11,212 nucleotides of DNA from Bacteroidota bacterium (lineage in GTDB: Bacteria; Bacteroidota; Bacteroidia; Flavobacteriales; Flavobacteriaceae): NCBI GenBank assembly GCA_006227965.1, contig SBFL01000371.1, positions 1 to 11,212 of the forward strand, in the 5' to 3' direction. Made by a program: the position numbers and the translations under genes. Every line of letters begins with the position of its first letter. Within the stretch, counting starts at the first letter, position 1. Of this stretch, positions 1-6,901 are shown one piece after another. The notes under the pieces are model-generated. The model had not been told where the DNA came from. It saw nothing but the letters and a program-made list of their open reading frames with translations, and did not search any database.

Positions 1-195
1 GAGCACGGTATTGTTATTTTTCGACGTATGACCGTCCAAAGGCATAATAAATCGATGAATTACCATTTATATTAACATTTTATTAACAAATAGGATTTTG
101 GATTCCGTTGTTCTAAACACCCCTAAAGCCTGCGGTTTTTAGCCGTTTTTTGCCTATTTTTGATGCTCTGGAAAACCCGACAAAATCTAAATAAT
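1..195. other. left-edge stretch without an assignable gene
   Basis: All three + frames stop within the first 75 bases and none resembles a known C-terminus. A - strand frame beginning with ATG near base 66 stays open off the left edge for only about 22 codons, too little to judge. The stretch is AT-rich between 55 and 100 and holds a direct repeat, ATTAACA at 71-77 and 82-88, spaced 11 bp start to start. It must contain the mdh promoter. Confidence 0.4.
155..162 (+). promoter_or_regulatory. candidate -7 element of the mdh promoter
   Basis: TATTTTTG fits the Bacteroidota -7 consensus TAnnTTTG and lies 33 nt before the mdh start. No TTG is visible at the expected -33 distance, so only half of the promoter is supported. 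The surrounding T-runs make a chance match possible. Confidence 0.35.
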
Positions 196-1122
196 ATGAA
201 AGTTACCATCGTAGGTGCAGGGGCCGTGGGCGCCAGCTGCGCGGAGTACATCGCTATCAAGAATTTTGCATCGGAAGTCGTCCTGCTCGATATCAAGGAG
301 GGGGTTGCCGAGGGCAAGGCGATGGACCTGATGCAATGCGCCTCCCTGAACGGATTCGATACCCGAATCACCGGTTCAACGAATGACTATTCCAAGACTG
401 CAGACAGCGATATTGTGGTCATTACCTCCGGAATACCCCGTAAGCCCGGAATGACCCGGGAAGAGCTGATCGGTATCAACGCGGGTATTGTTAAGACCGT
501 GGCGGGAAGTCTCCTTGAGCATTCCCCCGGGGCGATTGTCATTGTGGTCAGCAACCCCATGGACACCATGACATACCTGGTACACAAAATAACCGGCCTG
601 CCCAGGAACCGTATCATCGGAATGGGCGGGGCCCTTGACAGTGCCCGGTTTAAATTTCGCCTGGCCGAGGCCCTGGGTGCTCCAATTTCAGATGTGGATG
701 GAATGGTAATAGGAGGGCACAGCGATAAAGGCATGGTGCCCCTTACGCGGCATGCCACCCGCAACAGTGTTAAGGTATCCGAATTTCTATCTGAGGAACG
801 ATTGAATCAGGTTGCCGAGGAAACTAAAGTTGGGGGAGCCACCCTCACAAAACTTCTTGGGACCAGTGCCTGGTACGCCCCAGGGGCTGCAGTTTCCGGA
901 CTTGTTCAGGCGATTGCTTGTGACCAGAAAAAATTATTCCCGTGCTCCGCCATGTTGCAGGGCGAGTATGGCCTGAGCGATTTGTGTATTGGAGTTCCCG
1001 TAATTTTGGGCCGCGGCGGTATTGAGGAGATCGTGAACATCGACCTGGATGATGCTGAAATGGCCAAAATGCAGGAAAGCGCTGCCGGCGTATCCAAAAC
1101 CAACGGACTGCTGGAGTTCTGA
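196..1122 (+). CDS. mdh: malate dehydrogenase (NAD-dependent, LDH-like type)
   Basis: Interconverts malate and oxaloacetate with NAD in the cytoplasmic TCA cycle. The 308-residue product is the usual length for the LDH-like MDH class. It opens with the Rossmann strand and loop GAGAVG (residues 7-12), and Asp32 at the end of the second strand points to NAD rather than NADP. Substrate arginines are seen at 82 and 88 in PRKPGMTREEL. The Arg in the specificity position favours malate over lactate. Asn120, Asp148 and Arg151 (LDSAR) and His175 (GGHSD) complete the active site, with Asp148 and His175 as the proton relay. An in-frame TTG/ATG lies at 160/163, but 196 puts the Rossmann strand directly at the N-terminus as in relatives and follows an A-rich leader. 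It has its own terminator and is probably monocistronic. Function is firm; the start is fairly sure. Confidence 0.97.
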   Translation: MKVTIVGAGAVGASCAEYIAIKNFASEVVLLDIKEGVAEGKAMDLMQCASLNGFDTRITGSTNDYSKTADSDIVVITSGIPRKPGMTREELIGINAGIVKTVAGSLLEHSPGAIVIVVSNPMDTMTYLVHKITGLPRNRIIGMGGALDSARFKFRLAEALGAPISDVDGMVIGGHSDKGMVPLTRHATRNSVKVSEFLSEERLNQVAEETKVGGATLTKLLGTSAWYAPGAAVSGLVQAIACDQKKLFPCSAMLQGEYGLSDLCIGVPVILGRGGIEEIVNIDLDDAEMAKMQESAAGVSKTNGLLEF

Positions 1123-1144
1123 CCTGTACTTTCTCCAATAGTGC

Positions 1145-1172
1145 AAAAGGCATCTCTCAGGGGGTGCCTTTT
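1145..1172 (+). terminator. rho-independent terminator after mdh
   Basis: AAAAGGCA (1145-1152) pairs with TGCCTTTT (1165-1172). Inner pairs including two G-U wobbles extend the stem to about 12 bp with a tetraloop. It lies 22 nt after the mdh stop and ends in TTTTC. The A-run on the 5' side lets it also work weakly on the other strand. Confidence 0.75.
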
Positions 1173-1242
1173 CATGTATTAATTCTGGTTGGAAGAACCT
1201 TTATCTTGCGGGATCAGCGGGGTTACAATTCCCGTTATTTTA

Positions 1243-1273
1243 TTGGCAGTTCCTAGTGGAAATGATATATTTG
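1243..1273 (+). promoter_or_regulatory. secDF promoter (Bacteroidota -33/-7 type)
   Basis: TTG at 1243-1245 and TATATTTG at 1266-1273 are separated by 20 nt. This is an exact TAnnTTTG -7 element with a normal spacer. The predicted transcript starts near 1277, giving a leader of about 44 nt rich in A before the ATG at 1321. It is the best promoter in the window. Confidence 0.7.
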
Positions 1274-1320
1274 CACGCTGTTTACACAAACCAACAAAAA
1301 TTCAGTTAACATCATAACTC

Positions 1321-4278
1321 ATGCAGAATAAAGGACTTATAAGGCTGTTCGCCCTGTTGTTCGGTCTGGTCAGTATCTATCAGCTCTCCTATACCTTCAT
1401 CACTTCCAAGATTGAATCGGATGCGGAGGCCTATGCCGCAGCGGCCATTTCCTCCGATCAGGATAACTATGTATCCCAGAGGGAGCAGCTCGAAGCCAGT
1501 TATCTGGACTCCGTTGCCAAGAATCCGATTTTGGGATTTACAAGTTATGAGGAGGCCAAGAAAAAGGAGTTGAACAAAGGTCTTGACCTGAAGGGAGGGA
1601 TCAACGTAACCTTACAGATCTCTGTCAAGGATATCCTGAAAGGCCTGGCCAATTATTCCAAGAACCCCATATTCAATAAAGCCCTGTCCGATGCGGATAC
1701 CGCCTCCAAAAATAGTGATGAGACCTACCTGGAGTTGTTTTTTGACGCTTTCGACCAGATCAAGGGGGATACAAAACTGGCTTCCCCGGACATCTTTGCC
1801 AATAAAGGTCTGAGCGATGAGGTCAATTTTGAGATGGGTGATGAGGAAGTCAAAGGGGTGATTCGCCGGAAGGTCGACGAATCTGTGATTTCTGCTTTTG
1901 AAGTCCTGCGTGAGCGTATCGACGGTTTTGGGGTAACCCAGCCGAATATCCAGCGGGAAGGTAATTCAGGACGTATCCTGGTAGAACTCCCGGGCGCCCG
2001 TGATATAGCCCGGGCACAGGACCTGCTCTCCAGTACGGCCCAACTCGAATTCTGGCAAACCTACGAACCCGGGAATCAAAACCTGTTGAATTTCTTTCTG
2101 CAGGCCAATGAACAATTAAAATCCATCGTGGAGCAGGATAAGGAGGTTACGGTAAAGGAAGAGTCCGAAATAGACTCCCTCTTATCAGACGTGGCCCAGG
2201 ATTCCCTTGATCTATCTACGGAACGGAATCCGCTCTTCGAGAAATTGCAGCTCAACGGGCCTGGTTATGCCGTAGGGCTCGCAGCTGTTAAGGATACGGC
2301 CGAGATTGGAAATTGGTTGCGCTTGCCCCGTATCCGCAGGTTATTGCCTACGGAGGTACAGTTTACGAAGTTCCTTTGGGAGCGTCCTGCCGAGGGATCT
2401 GAAATAGCAGCCCTGTATGCCCTTAAATCAAACAGGGACGGGATTCCACGCATGAGCGGGGATGTGGTAAGCGATGCCAGGGATCAGTTTGATCAGTTCA
2501 ACCGCCCTTCTGTGGGAATGGACATGAACGTTAGAGGGGCCCGCGAATGGCAGGAACTGACCAATGAGGCGAATCTGAACAATACCGGGATCGCTATTGT
2601 GCTTGACAACCGGGTATATACGGCCCCCGGAGTATCCACCAAGGGTGGTATAGCCGGAGGCAGTTCGGAGATTACGGGAACTTTCACTGTAACGGAAACC
2701 AAGGACATTGCCAACGTACTTCGGGCGGGAAAACTCCCTGCTTCAGCTGAGATCATCGATTCCTTTGTGGTGGGACCTTCCCTGGGGCAGGAAGCTATCG
2801 ACAGCGGGTTTATGTCCTTTATCATTGCCATGGTCTTTGTTCTGATCTGGATGATTTTCTACTATGGCCGCGCCGGTTGGTTCTCTGATGTCGCCCTGGT
2901 ATTCAATATCCTTTTGATTTTCGGAGTGCTGGCCAGCCTGGGTGCCGTTCTGACCCTGCCAGGGATCGCCGGTATTGTGCTGACCATCGGTATGTCTGTA
3001 GACGCTAACGTACTGATCTTCGAACGCATCAGGGAGGAACTGAAGAAGGGCAAGGGAATGACCCAGGCCGTTTCGGATGGTTTTGACAATGCCCTGTCCT
3101 CCATCCTTGATGCAAACATAACCACTGGTCTTACGGCCCTGATCCTCCTGGTTTTTGGGACCGGGCCAATTAAAGGATTTGCGACGACCCTTATTATCGG
3201 TATCCTTACGTCCCTGTTCACAGCCATCTTTGTGACCCGGTTGCTGATTGACTGGTACCTTTCCAAACGGGGTCGGAAACTGGATTTCTCAACAGGAATC
3301 ACCAAAAACCTCTTCCAGAACCTCAATATAGATTTCCTCAAAAAGCGCAAGGTGGCCTATGTGGTCTCCGGGCTTGCCCTGATTGCCGGGTTGTCCTTTC
3401 TCTTTACGCGCGGCCTGGACCAGGGGGTTGATTTTGTGGGAGGGCGTAATTACCAGATCCGTTTCGTAGATCCGGTGAGCCCTACTGAAATCACCGGGGA
3501 GCTTACAGCAACTCTTGGAAGCGCAAGTGCCAAGACTTTTGGGGATGCCAACCAGATCATGGTGACCACCAAATACAAGGTGGATGCCCAGGGGACCGAG
3601 GTGGATAACGAGATCCTCGAAATCCTTTTCACCTCCCTGCAGAAGTACCTGCCGGACGGTACCACCTATGAGGATTTTATTCCTGGCGGGACCAATGACG
3701 AAATAGGGGTGCTCAAGTACAGAAAAGTAGGGCCTACCATTGCTGACGATATCAAAAAGAATGCAGTCTGGGCCGTCATCGGTTCGCTTGCAGTGGTCTT
3801 CCTTTACATCCTGTTGCGATTCCGCAGATGGCAGTTCTCCCTCGGCGCGGTGGCGGCAGTTTTTCACGATGTGCTGGTCGTTCTCGGGGTCTTCTCCGCA
3901 ACCAGCTCACTTATGCCCTTCAGCATGGAGATCGACCAGGCTTTTATAGCCGCTATCCTTACCGTGATCGGGTACTCCCTGAACGATACTGTGGTAGTCT
4001 TTGACCGGATTCGGGAGATCATAAATGAAAAAGGATGGAAGGGTGGCGAAAATGTGAACCTCGCCTTGAACAGTACCCTCAGCCGGACCCTGAATACCTC
4101 CCTGACAACCCTTGTAGTACTCCTCTCCATTTTCATCTTTGGAGGTGAGACCCTAAGAGGATTTATGTTCGCTATGATCGTTGGGGTTATCGTCGGTACT
4201 TATTCCTCCCTGTTCATCGCAACGCCTGTCATGTTTGATACCCTTTCCAGAAAACTGTCCGAAGGGAAGAAAGGCTAA
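1321..4278 (+). CDS. secDF: protein translocase subunit SecDF (fused SecD-SecF)
   Basis: An RND-type membrane protein that uses the proton gradient to help SecYEG pull exported proteins across the inner membrane. The 985 residues form one SecD-SecF chain, as is usual in Bacteroidota. A first membrane span (about 8-27) is followed by the large periplasmic part, with the SecD motif DLKGG (89-93) and RIDGFGVTQPNIQ (199-211). Five spans then lie between about 497 and 645, including the hallmark MSVDANVLIFERIREE (558-573) with Asp561. The SecF half starts with a span at about 678-697, then VDFVGGRNY (703-711), a smaller periplasmic domain, and five more spans. One of these bears GYSLNDTVVVFDRIRE (884-899), the SecF counterpart with Asp889. 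That gives 12 spans in total. A charged stretch at about 250-300 is probably the family's variable insertion. The gene has its own promoter and terminator. I see no frameshift. Confidence 0.97.
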   Translation: MQNKGLIRLFALLFGLVSIYQLSYTFITSKIESDAEAYAAAAISSDQDNYVSQREQLEASYLDSVAKNPILGFTSYEEAKKKELNKGLDLKGGINVTLQISVKDILKGLANYSKNPIFNKALSDADTASKNSDETYLELFFDAFDQIKGDTKLASPDIFANKGLSDEVNFEMGDEEVKGVIRRKVDESVISAFEVLRERIDGFGVTQPNIQREGNSGRILVELPGARDIARAQDLLSSTAQLEFWQTYEPGNQNLLNFFLQANEQLKSIVEQDKEVTVKEESEIDSLLSDVAQDSLDLSTERNPLFEKLQLNGPGYAVGLAAVKDTAEIGNWLRLPRIRRLLPTEVQFTKFLWERPAEGSEIAALYALKSNRDGIPRMSGDVVSDARDQFDQFNRPSVGMDMNVRGAREWQELTNEANLNNTGIAIVLDNRVYTAPGVSTKGGIAGGSSEITGTFTVTETKDIANVLRAGKLPASAEIIDSFVVGPSLGQEAIDSGFMSFIIAMVFVLIWMIFYYGRAGWFSDVALVFNILLIFGVLASLGAVLTLPGIAGIVLTIGMSVDANVLIFERIREELKKGKGMTQAVSDGFDNALSSILDANITTGLTALILLVFGTGPIKGFATTLIIGILTSLFTAIFVTRLLIDWYLSKRGRKLDFSTGITKNLFQNLNIDFLKKRKVAYVVSGLALIAGLSFLFTRGLDQGVDFVGGRNYQIRFVDPVSPTEITGELTATLGSASAKTFGDANQIMVTTKYKVDAQGTEVDNEILEILFTSLQKYLPDGTTYEDFIPGGTNDEIGVLKYRKVGPTIADDIKKNAVWAVIGSLAVVFLYILLRFRRWQFSLGAVAAVFHDVLVVLGVFSATSSLMPFSMEIDQAFIAAILTVIGYSLNDTVVVFDRIREIINEKGWKGGENVNLALNSTLSRTLNTSLTTLVVLLSIFIFGGETLRGFMFAMIVGVIVGTYSSLFIATPVMFDTLSRKLSEGKKG

Positions 4279-4294
4279 AAAAACTAAGTTGTTT

Positions 4295-4326
4295 AAAACC
4301 GCTGTCCGATGGGCAGCGGTTTTTTT
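4295..4326. terminator. bidirectional terminator between secDF and the ABC ATPase gene
   Basis: AAAACCGCTGTCC (4295-4307) and GGGCAGCGGTTTT (4311-4323) form a 13-bp stem with one G-U pair and a GAT loop, followed by a T-run to 4326. It ends secDF, whose stop is 17 nt upstream. On the - strand the same stem is followed by TTTTAAAC, so it can also end the convergent ABC gene, whose stop codon (4325-4327) lies at the edge of the T-run. Confidence 0.88.
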
Positions 4327-5584
4327 ATGTCCCGGTTTCAGGTCCGTATACCCTGGTTCTGGAACCGTTATCCCCAGGCATCAGTTCCAGAATATAATCT
4401 GCTTTTAAACCGGGTTCCTCCCGGTGGGAAACAAAGATGATGGCTGTCCTGCTTTCATGTGCTATTTTCCGGACGAGCGAAACCAACAGGAGGGCTGAGG
4501 CCTCATCGAGCCCTGCTGTGGGCTCATCGAGGATCAGCAGGGGAGGGTGTTTGATCATGGCCCTGGCGCACATCAGCAGGCGTTTCTGACCCTCGGTGAG
4601 CTCATTGAAGGCGAGTTCAGCAAGGTCTTCCATCCGCAGCAACCGTAACCACTCCCTGGCCAGTTGTTCCTGCCGGTCCGTAGGCCGGATATACAATCCG
4701 ACGGAGTCTGTAAGCCCGGAGATCAGCATGTGCAGGGTTTTGTGGTATCCCCGGAAGCGATCGGTCATGGCAGGGGTGAAATACCCGATACGCTCCTTTA
4801 TGTCCCAGATGCTCTCCCCGGTACCGCGCCGGTTGCCAAAGAGATAGACCGGCTGTCCGTATGCCTTGGGGTTGTCCCCGGCAATCATGGTGATCATGCT
4901 GGTTTTTCCACTACCGTTGGGCCCCCTGAGCTCCCAGAATTCTCCCTGCTTGACACGCCACACCACCCTGTCAAGGATAGGGCGTCCTTCATAGGATAGG
5001 TTCACCTGCCTGAAATCGACGAGGATTTCGGAAGTAGTATCTTCTGTGTCCGGGGCAGGGGGGAGGGTTTTTGAGAAGGGTTGTTGAATTTTTTCCCTGC
5101 TGACTTCCGGTATGAATTCAGGGAATCCTACCAGTTTATGTCCTGAAAGGTAGGCCGAGTTTTTGACCCAGGGCAACAGGTCCTCCTTCCGGCTAAGGAA
5201 CTGGATCAGGATGACGTGTTGCCCAAGTCGGGCCAGATCTTTTTTCAACTCCCTCTGGAACTGCCGGTCCAGGTTGTCAAAGGGGTTGTCCAGGATCAGA
5301 AACTCAGGGGGGTTTTCAAAAAGGCAGGCCAGAAGGGCCTTTTTGCGTTCCCCACTGGAAAAAGTAGCCAGTTTTCTTCCATCTTCCAGGCTAAGTCCTG
5401 AACGGTCGTGCCTGGCTTCCTCCTCCAGGAACACGTTGATCCGTGAATTGGAAAAAAGGGCCCCTGAGCACCCCTGGAGGAAGGAAAGCTGGTCCGGCGG
5501 CCGTCCGTCCAGCAGGTTCCTGGCCAGTTCATCCTTCCGGGATTCATTGTCTGTATAAATGGCAGTATGGGGCAGCCCCGGCAT
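4325..5584 (-). CDS. tandem ABC ATPase without membrane domain (ModF-like), degenerate first half
   Basis: A soluble protein of 419 residues with two fused ABC nucleotide-binding domains, the layout of ModF/PhrA-type proteins. Numbered from ATG 5584, the second domain is complete: Walker A GPNGSGKT (221-228), signature LTEGQ (329-333), Walker B LLILDEPTAGLD (349-360) and switch His387. The first keeps a signature FSSGER (75-80) and a Walker-B-like LILDNPFD (96-103), but the catalytic Glu is Asn. Its P-loop reads TDNESRKDEL (11-20), which lines up with GPNGSGKSTL once the glycines are lost. One ATP site is therefore probably inactive. No membrane segments are seen and no permease is adjacent, so transport is doubtful; a regulatory or repair-like role is possible. 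A TTG at 5593 could add three residues. An in-frame TAA just upstream excludes a longer form carrying a normal P-loop. Substrate unknown. Confidence 0.85.
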   Translation of the reverse strand: MPGLPHTAIYTDNESRKDELARNLLDGRPPDQLSFLQGCSGALFSNSRINVFLEEEARHDRSGLSLEDGRKLATFSSGERKKALLACLFENPPEFLILDNPFDNLDRQFQRELKKDLARLGQHVILIQFLSRKEDLLPWVKNSAYLSGHKLVGFPEFIPEVSREKIQQPFSKTLPPAPDTEDTTSEILVDFRQVNLSYEGRPILDRVVWRVKQGEFWELRGPNGSGKTSMITMIAGDNPKAYGQPVYLFGNRRGTGESIWDIKERIGYFTPAMTDRFRGYHKTLHMLISGLTDSVGLYIRPTDRQEQLAREWLRLLRMEDLAELAFNELTEGQKRLLMCARAMIKHPPLLILDEPTAGLDEASALLLVSLVRKIAHESRTAIIFVSHREEPGLKADYILELMPGDNGSRTRVYGPETGT

Positions 5585-5599
5585 GGAAATCAATTTTTA

Positions 5600-5629
5600 C
5601 TAATTTAGGGGAAGCATGCCGGCATACAA
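5600..5629 (-). promoter_or_regulatory. candidate promoter of the ABC ATPase gene
   Basis: On the - strand TTG (5627-5629) is followed after 19 nt by TAAATTAG (5600-5607), one mismatch from TAnnTTTG. The implied start leaves a leader of only 10-15 nt before ATG 5584. A perfect 10-bp palindrome, ATGCCGGCAT (5616-5625), fills the spacer and could be an operator. Confidence 0.45.
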
Positions 5630-5648
5630 AATCGGTAGTGCATGGAAT

Positions 5649-5680
5649 CCTCAAAATGTGACCAGTATCACTTTTTGAGG
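5649..5680. promoter_or_regulatory. 32-bp imperfect palindrome with CRP-like core in the divergent promoter region
   Basis: Arms 5649-5661 and 5668-5680 are complementary at 12 of 13 positions around a 6-nt centre. The core AAATGTGA-N6-TCACTTTT (5654-5675) matches the E. coli CRP consensus half-sites at 15 of 16 positions. The centre (5664.5) lies about 40-41 bp before the start implied by the + strand -7 element at 5694-5701, and about 68 bp before that of the - strand promoter. These resemble class II and class I activator positions. Placement between divergent genes argues for an operator rather than a terminator. The regulator is unknown; a Crp/Fnr-family protein is inferred. Confidence 0.6.
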
Positions 5681-5701
5681 AAACACAAGAACGTACCTTT
5701 G
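5672..5701 (+). promoter_or_regulatory. promoter of the microprotein-DUF2892 pair
   Basis: TACCTTTG (5694-5701) is an exact TAnnTTTG element. TTTTTG (5672-5677) upstream could serve as -33, with a spacer of 16 nt that is slightly short for Bacteroidota. A short spacer overlapping a palindrome would fit an activator-dependent promoter. The implied start near 5705 leaves only about 6 nt before ATG 5711. Confidence 0.5.
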
Positions 5702-5710
5702 AAGGGAATC

Positions 5711-5806
5711 ATGAGCAGGAAAGTATTGAAATTCGCGATGGTATGCCTGATATGTATCGGCGCCATCACGCTACTGGTTCTGCTTGTGGAAGCATTGTCT
5801 AACTAA
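5711..5806 (+). CDS. 31-residue single-span membrane microprotein (hypothetical)
   Basis: The reading frame starts with ATG and encodes 31 residues: a basic start (SRKVLK), then a hydrophobic stretch from about Phe8 to Leu25 long enough to cross the membrane once, ending EALSN. Two cysteines (12 and 15) lie inside the span. It is followed after 11 nt by the DUF2892 gene and preceded by a good -7 element, so the two are probably cotranscribed. I do not recognise a family. It could be a leader peptide for the next gene, a partner of the DUF2892 protein, or chance coding, since any 96-base frame is weak evidence. The position between promoter and gene and the membrane-like composition favour a real gene. 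Confidence 0.5.
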   Translation: MSRKVLKFAMVCLICIGAITLLVLLVEALSN

Positions 5807-5817
5807 AATTAACAAAC

Positions 5818-6027
5818 ATGAAAAAGAATATGGGAACCGCGGACCGCGTGATCCGTTTGATTATTGCTGCCGTCATAGGCGTGCTCTATTACACCGGAAC
5901 TATTTCCGGGACCCTGGGAATTGTGTTACTGGTCCTGGCAGGTGTTTTTGTACTGACCAGTTTTATAAGCTTTTGCCCGCTTTACACCCCTTTCGGGATC
6001 TCAACCTGCGCAAATAAAAATTCCTAA
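5818..6027 (+). CDS. DUF2892 (YgaP-like) small inner-membrane protein
   Basis: The 69-residue product has the full DUF2892 layout: a polar start (MKKNMGTADRVIR), two closely spaced hydrophobic spans (about 12-25 and 33-50), and a C-terminal motif CPLYTPFGISTC with cysteines at 53 and 64. Related modules form the membrane part of YgaP, where they are joined to a sulfur-transferring rhodanese. Here the module stands alone and no rhodanese is adjacent. The two cysteines suggest a thiol or sulfur-related role, but this is inference. ATG 5818 is preceded by an A-rich leader and gives the usual N-terminus. It is probably in an operon with the upstream microprotein under the CRP-like palindrome. The family call is firm; the function is unknown. 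Confidence 0.9.
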   Translation: MKKNMGTADRVIRLIIAAVIGVLYYTGTISGTLGIVLLVLAGVFVLTSFISFCPLYTPFGISTCANKNS

Positions 6028-6033
6028 GCAGGA
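6012..6033 (-). terminator. weak terminator for the lgt operon
   Basis: On the - strand TCCT-GCTT-AGGA (6022-6033) is followed by ATTTTTATTT (6012-6021). The stem is only 4 bp, but the T-rich tail and its position directly after the hydrolase stop suit termination. It overlaps the end of the DUF2892 gene. Confidence 0.35.
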
Positions 6034-6034
6034 G

Positions 6035-6901
6035 TTACTGTTTTGCCCATACCCCTTCGGTAATCCACTGATGGGTATATGACCAGAGGGTTTTTTCAGA
6101 GCGGGGACGGAAGTACCCGAAATGCCCCGGGATGTCGCCTTCCACGGTGTAGTGCACCCGGCGTACATCGGCTGTGGTATATTGCAGGGCAAGCCAGTCC
6201 ACAGACTTTGGCGGGGCCAGGGTATCCCCCTGAAAGCTGAGGGATAGGATAGGCATCCTTAACTGATCAAAGAAGTAATCGGAATCCCGAAAAGCCATCA
6301 TATACTCCGCCCGTTTCCCCCATCGCTTCCACTGGTAGGCCATTTCCCTTGGCAGGTTTTCGAACAGGCCCAGGCGTCCGGCCGGGAAGTAGTTAAAGAA
6401 AGGGGTAGTCCATGGAATCATTGCATTCCAGAAGAACCACATCTTGTATTTGTGCCACCCGTCAAAAAGTCGCCAGTAACCGGTTTGTGAGGCTACCATC
6501 AGAATACGGTCGATCCTGGGGTGTTCGGGATTGAACCCGCAAATTTGACCCCCAATACTGTGGGTAACCAGGCTAAGCGGGACATCCGGTGCGGAAGCTT
6601 TTAAGAAGCTGACGGCAGCTGCCTGGTCATTGGAACCCCAGTGCGCCAGGTTATACCGGTTTTTTTTCAGGGCGTCCGGAGAGCCTCCGGAATCCCCGAT
6701 ACCCCAGTAGTCAAATGTGAGCACTGTAAATCCATTTGAGGCAAAGTGTTTCGCAAAGGCGTGGTAGAATCTCCTCAGCATACCCGCAGCCGATGAAATT
6801 AAAAGGGATTGCCCTTCAGGATGCAGGGGGGTGAACAGGGTACCGGTAAGTATGTGGCCGGCCCGGGTTGGAATTTTGACCATCTCCTCCCGGTAGGACA
6901 T
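6035..6901 (-). CDS. alpha/beta hydrolase, serine-hydrolase type, substrate unknown
   Basis: A predicted cytoplasmic alpha/beta-fold hydrolase of 288 residues, like the predicted hydrolase group COG4757. The nucleophile elbow is THSIGG with Ser115. Asp226 (GDTLAP) and His260 (PGHFGYFR) are in the right order and spacing for the other triad members. DYWGIGDSGG (64-73) matches the loop after strand 4 in this fold. A cap-like region rich in Trp and Phe (about 143-195) lies between the nucleophile and Asp226. No signal peptide or membrane span is seen. The start ATG shares one base with the stop of the DUF192 gene (TGATG), which suggests translational coupling, so I prefer this start to Met7. It is the last gene of the lgt operon. 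The substrate cannot be told; esterase, thioesterase or peptidase are all possible. Confidence 0.85.
   Translation of the reverse strand: MSYREEMVKIPTRAGHILTGTLFTPLHPEGQSLLISSAAGMLRRFYHAFAKHFASNGFTVLTFDYWGIGDSGGSPDALKKNRYNLAHWGSNDQAAAVSFLKASAPDVPLSLVTHSIGGQICGFNPEHPRIDRILMVASQTGYWRLFDGWHKYKMWFFWNAMIPWTTPFFNYFPAGRLGLFENLPREMAYQWKRWGKRAEYMMAFRDSDYFFDQLRMPILSLSFQGDTLAPPKSVDWLALQYTTADVRRVHYTVEGDIPGHFGYFRPRSEKTLWSYTHQWITEGVWAKQ

Noticed and set aside
160..195. Upstream extension of mdh from TTG 160 or ATG 163
   Set aside because: It would add 11-12 residues before the Rossmann strand that family members lack, and it would overlap the candidate -7 element at 155-162.
845..1153. 102-residue - strand frame opposite the end of mdh
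   Set aside because: It is a shadow of the conserved mdh coding sequence and has no family resemblance.
2862..3867. Two long overlapping - strand frames (162 and 192 residues) inside secDF
   Set aside because: They lie opposite conserved SecDF motifs, are rich in basic residues or low-complexity as expected from antisense reading, and overlap each other.
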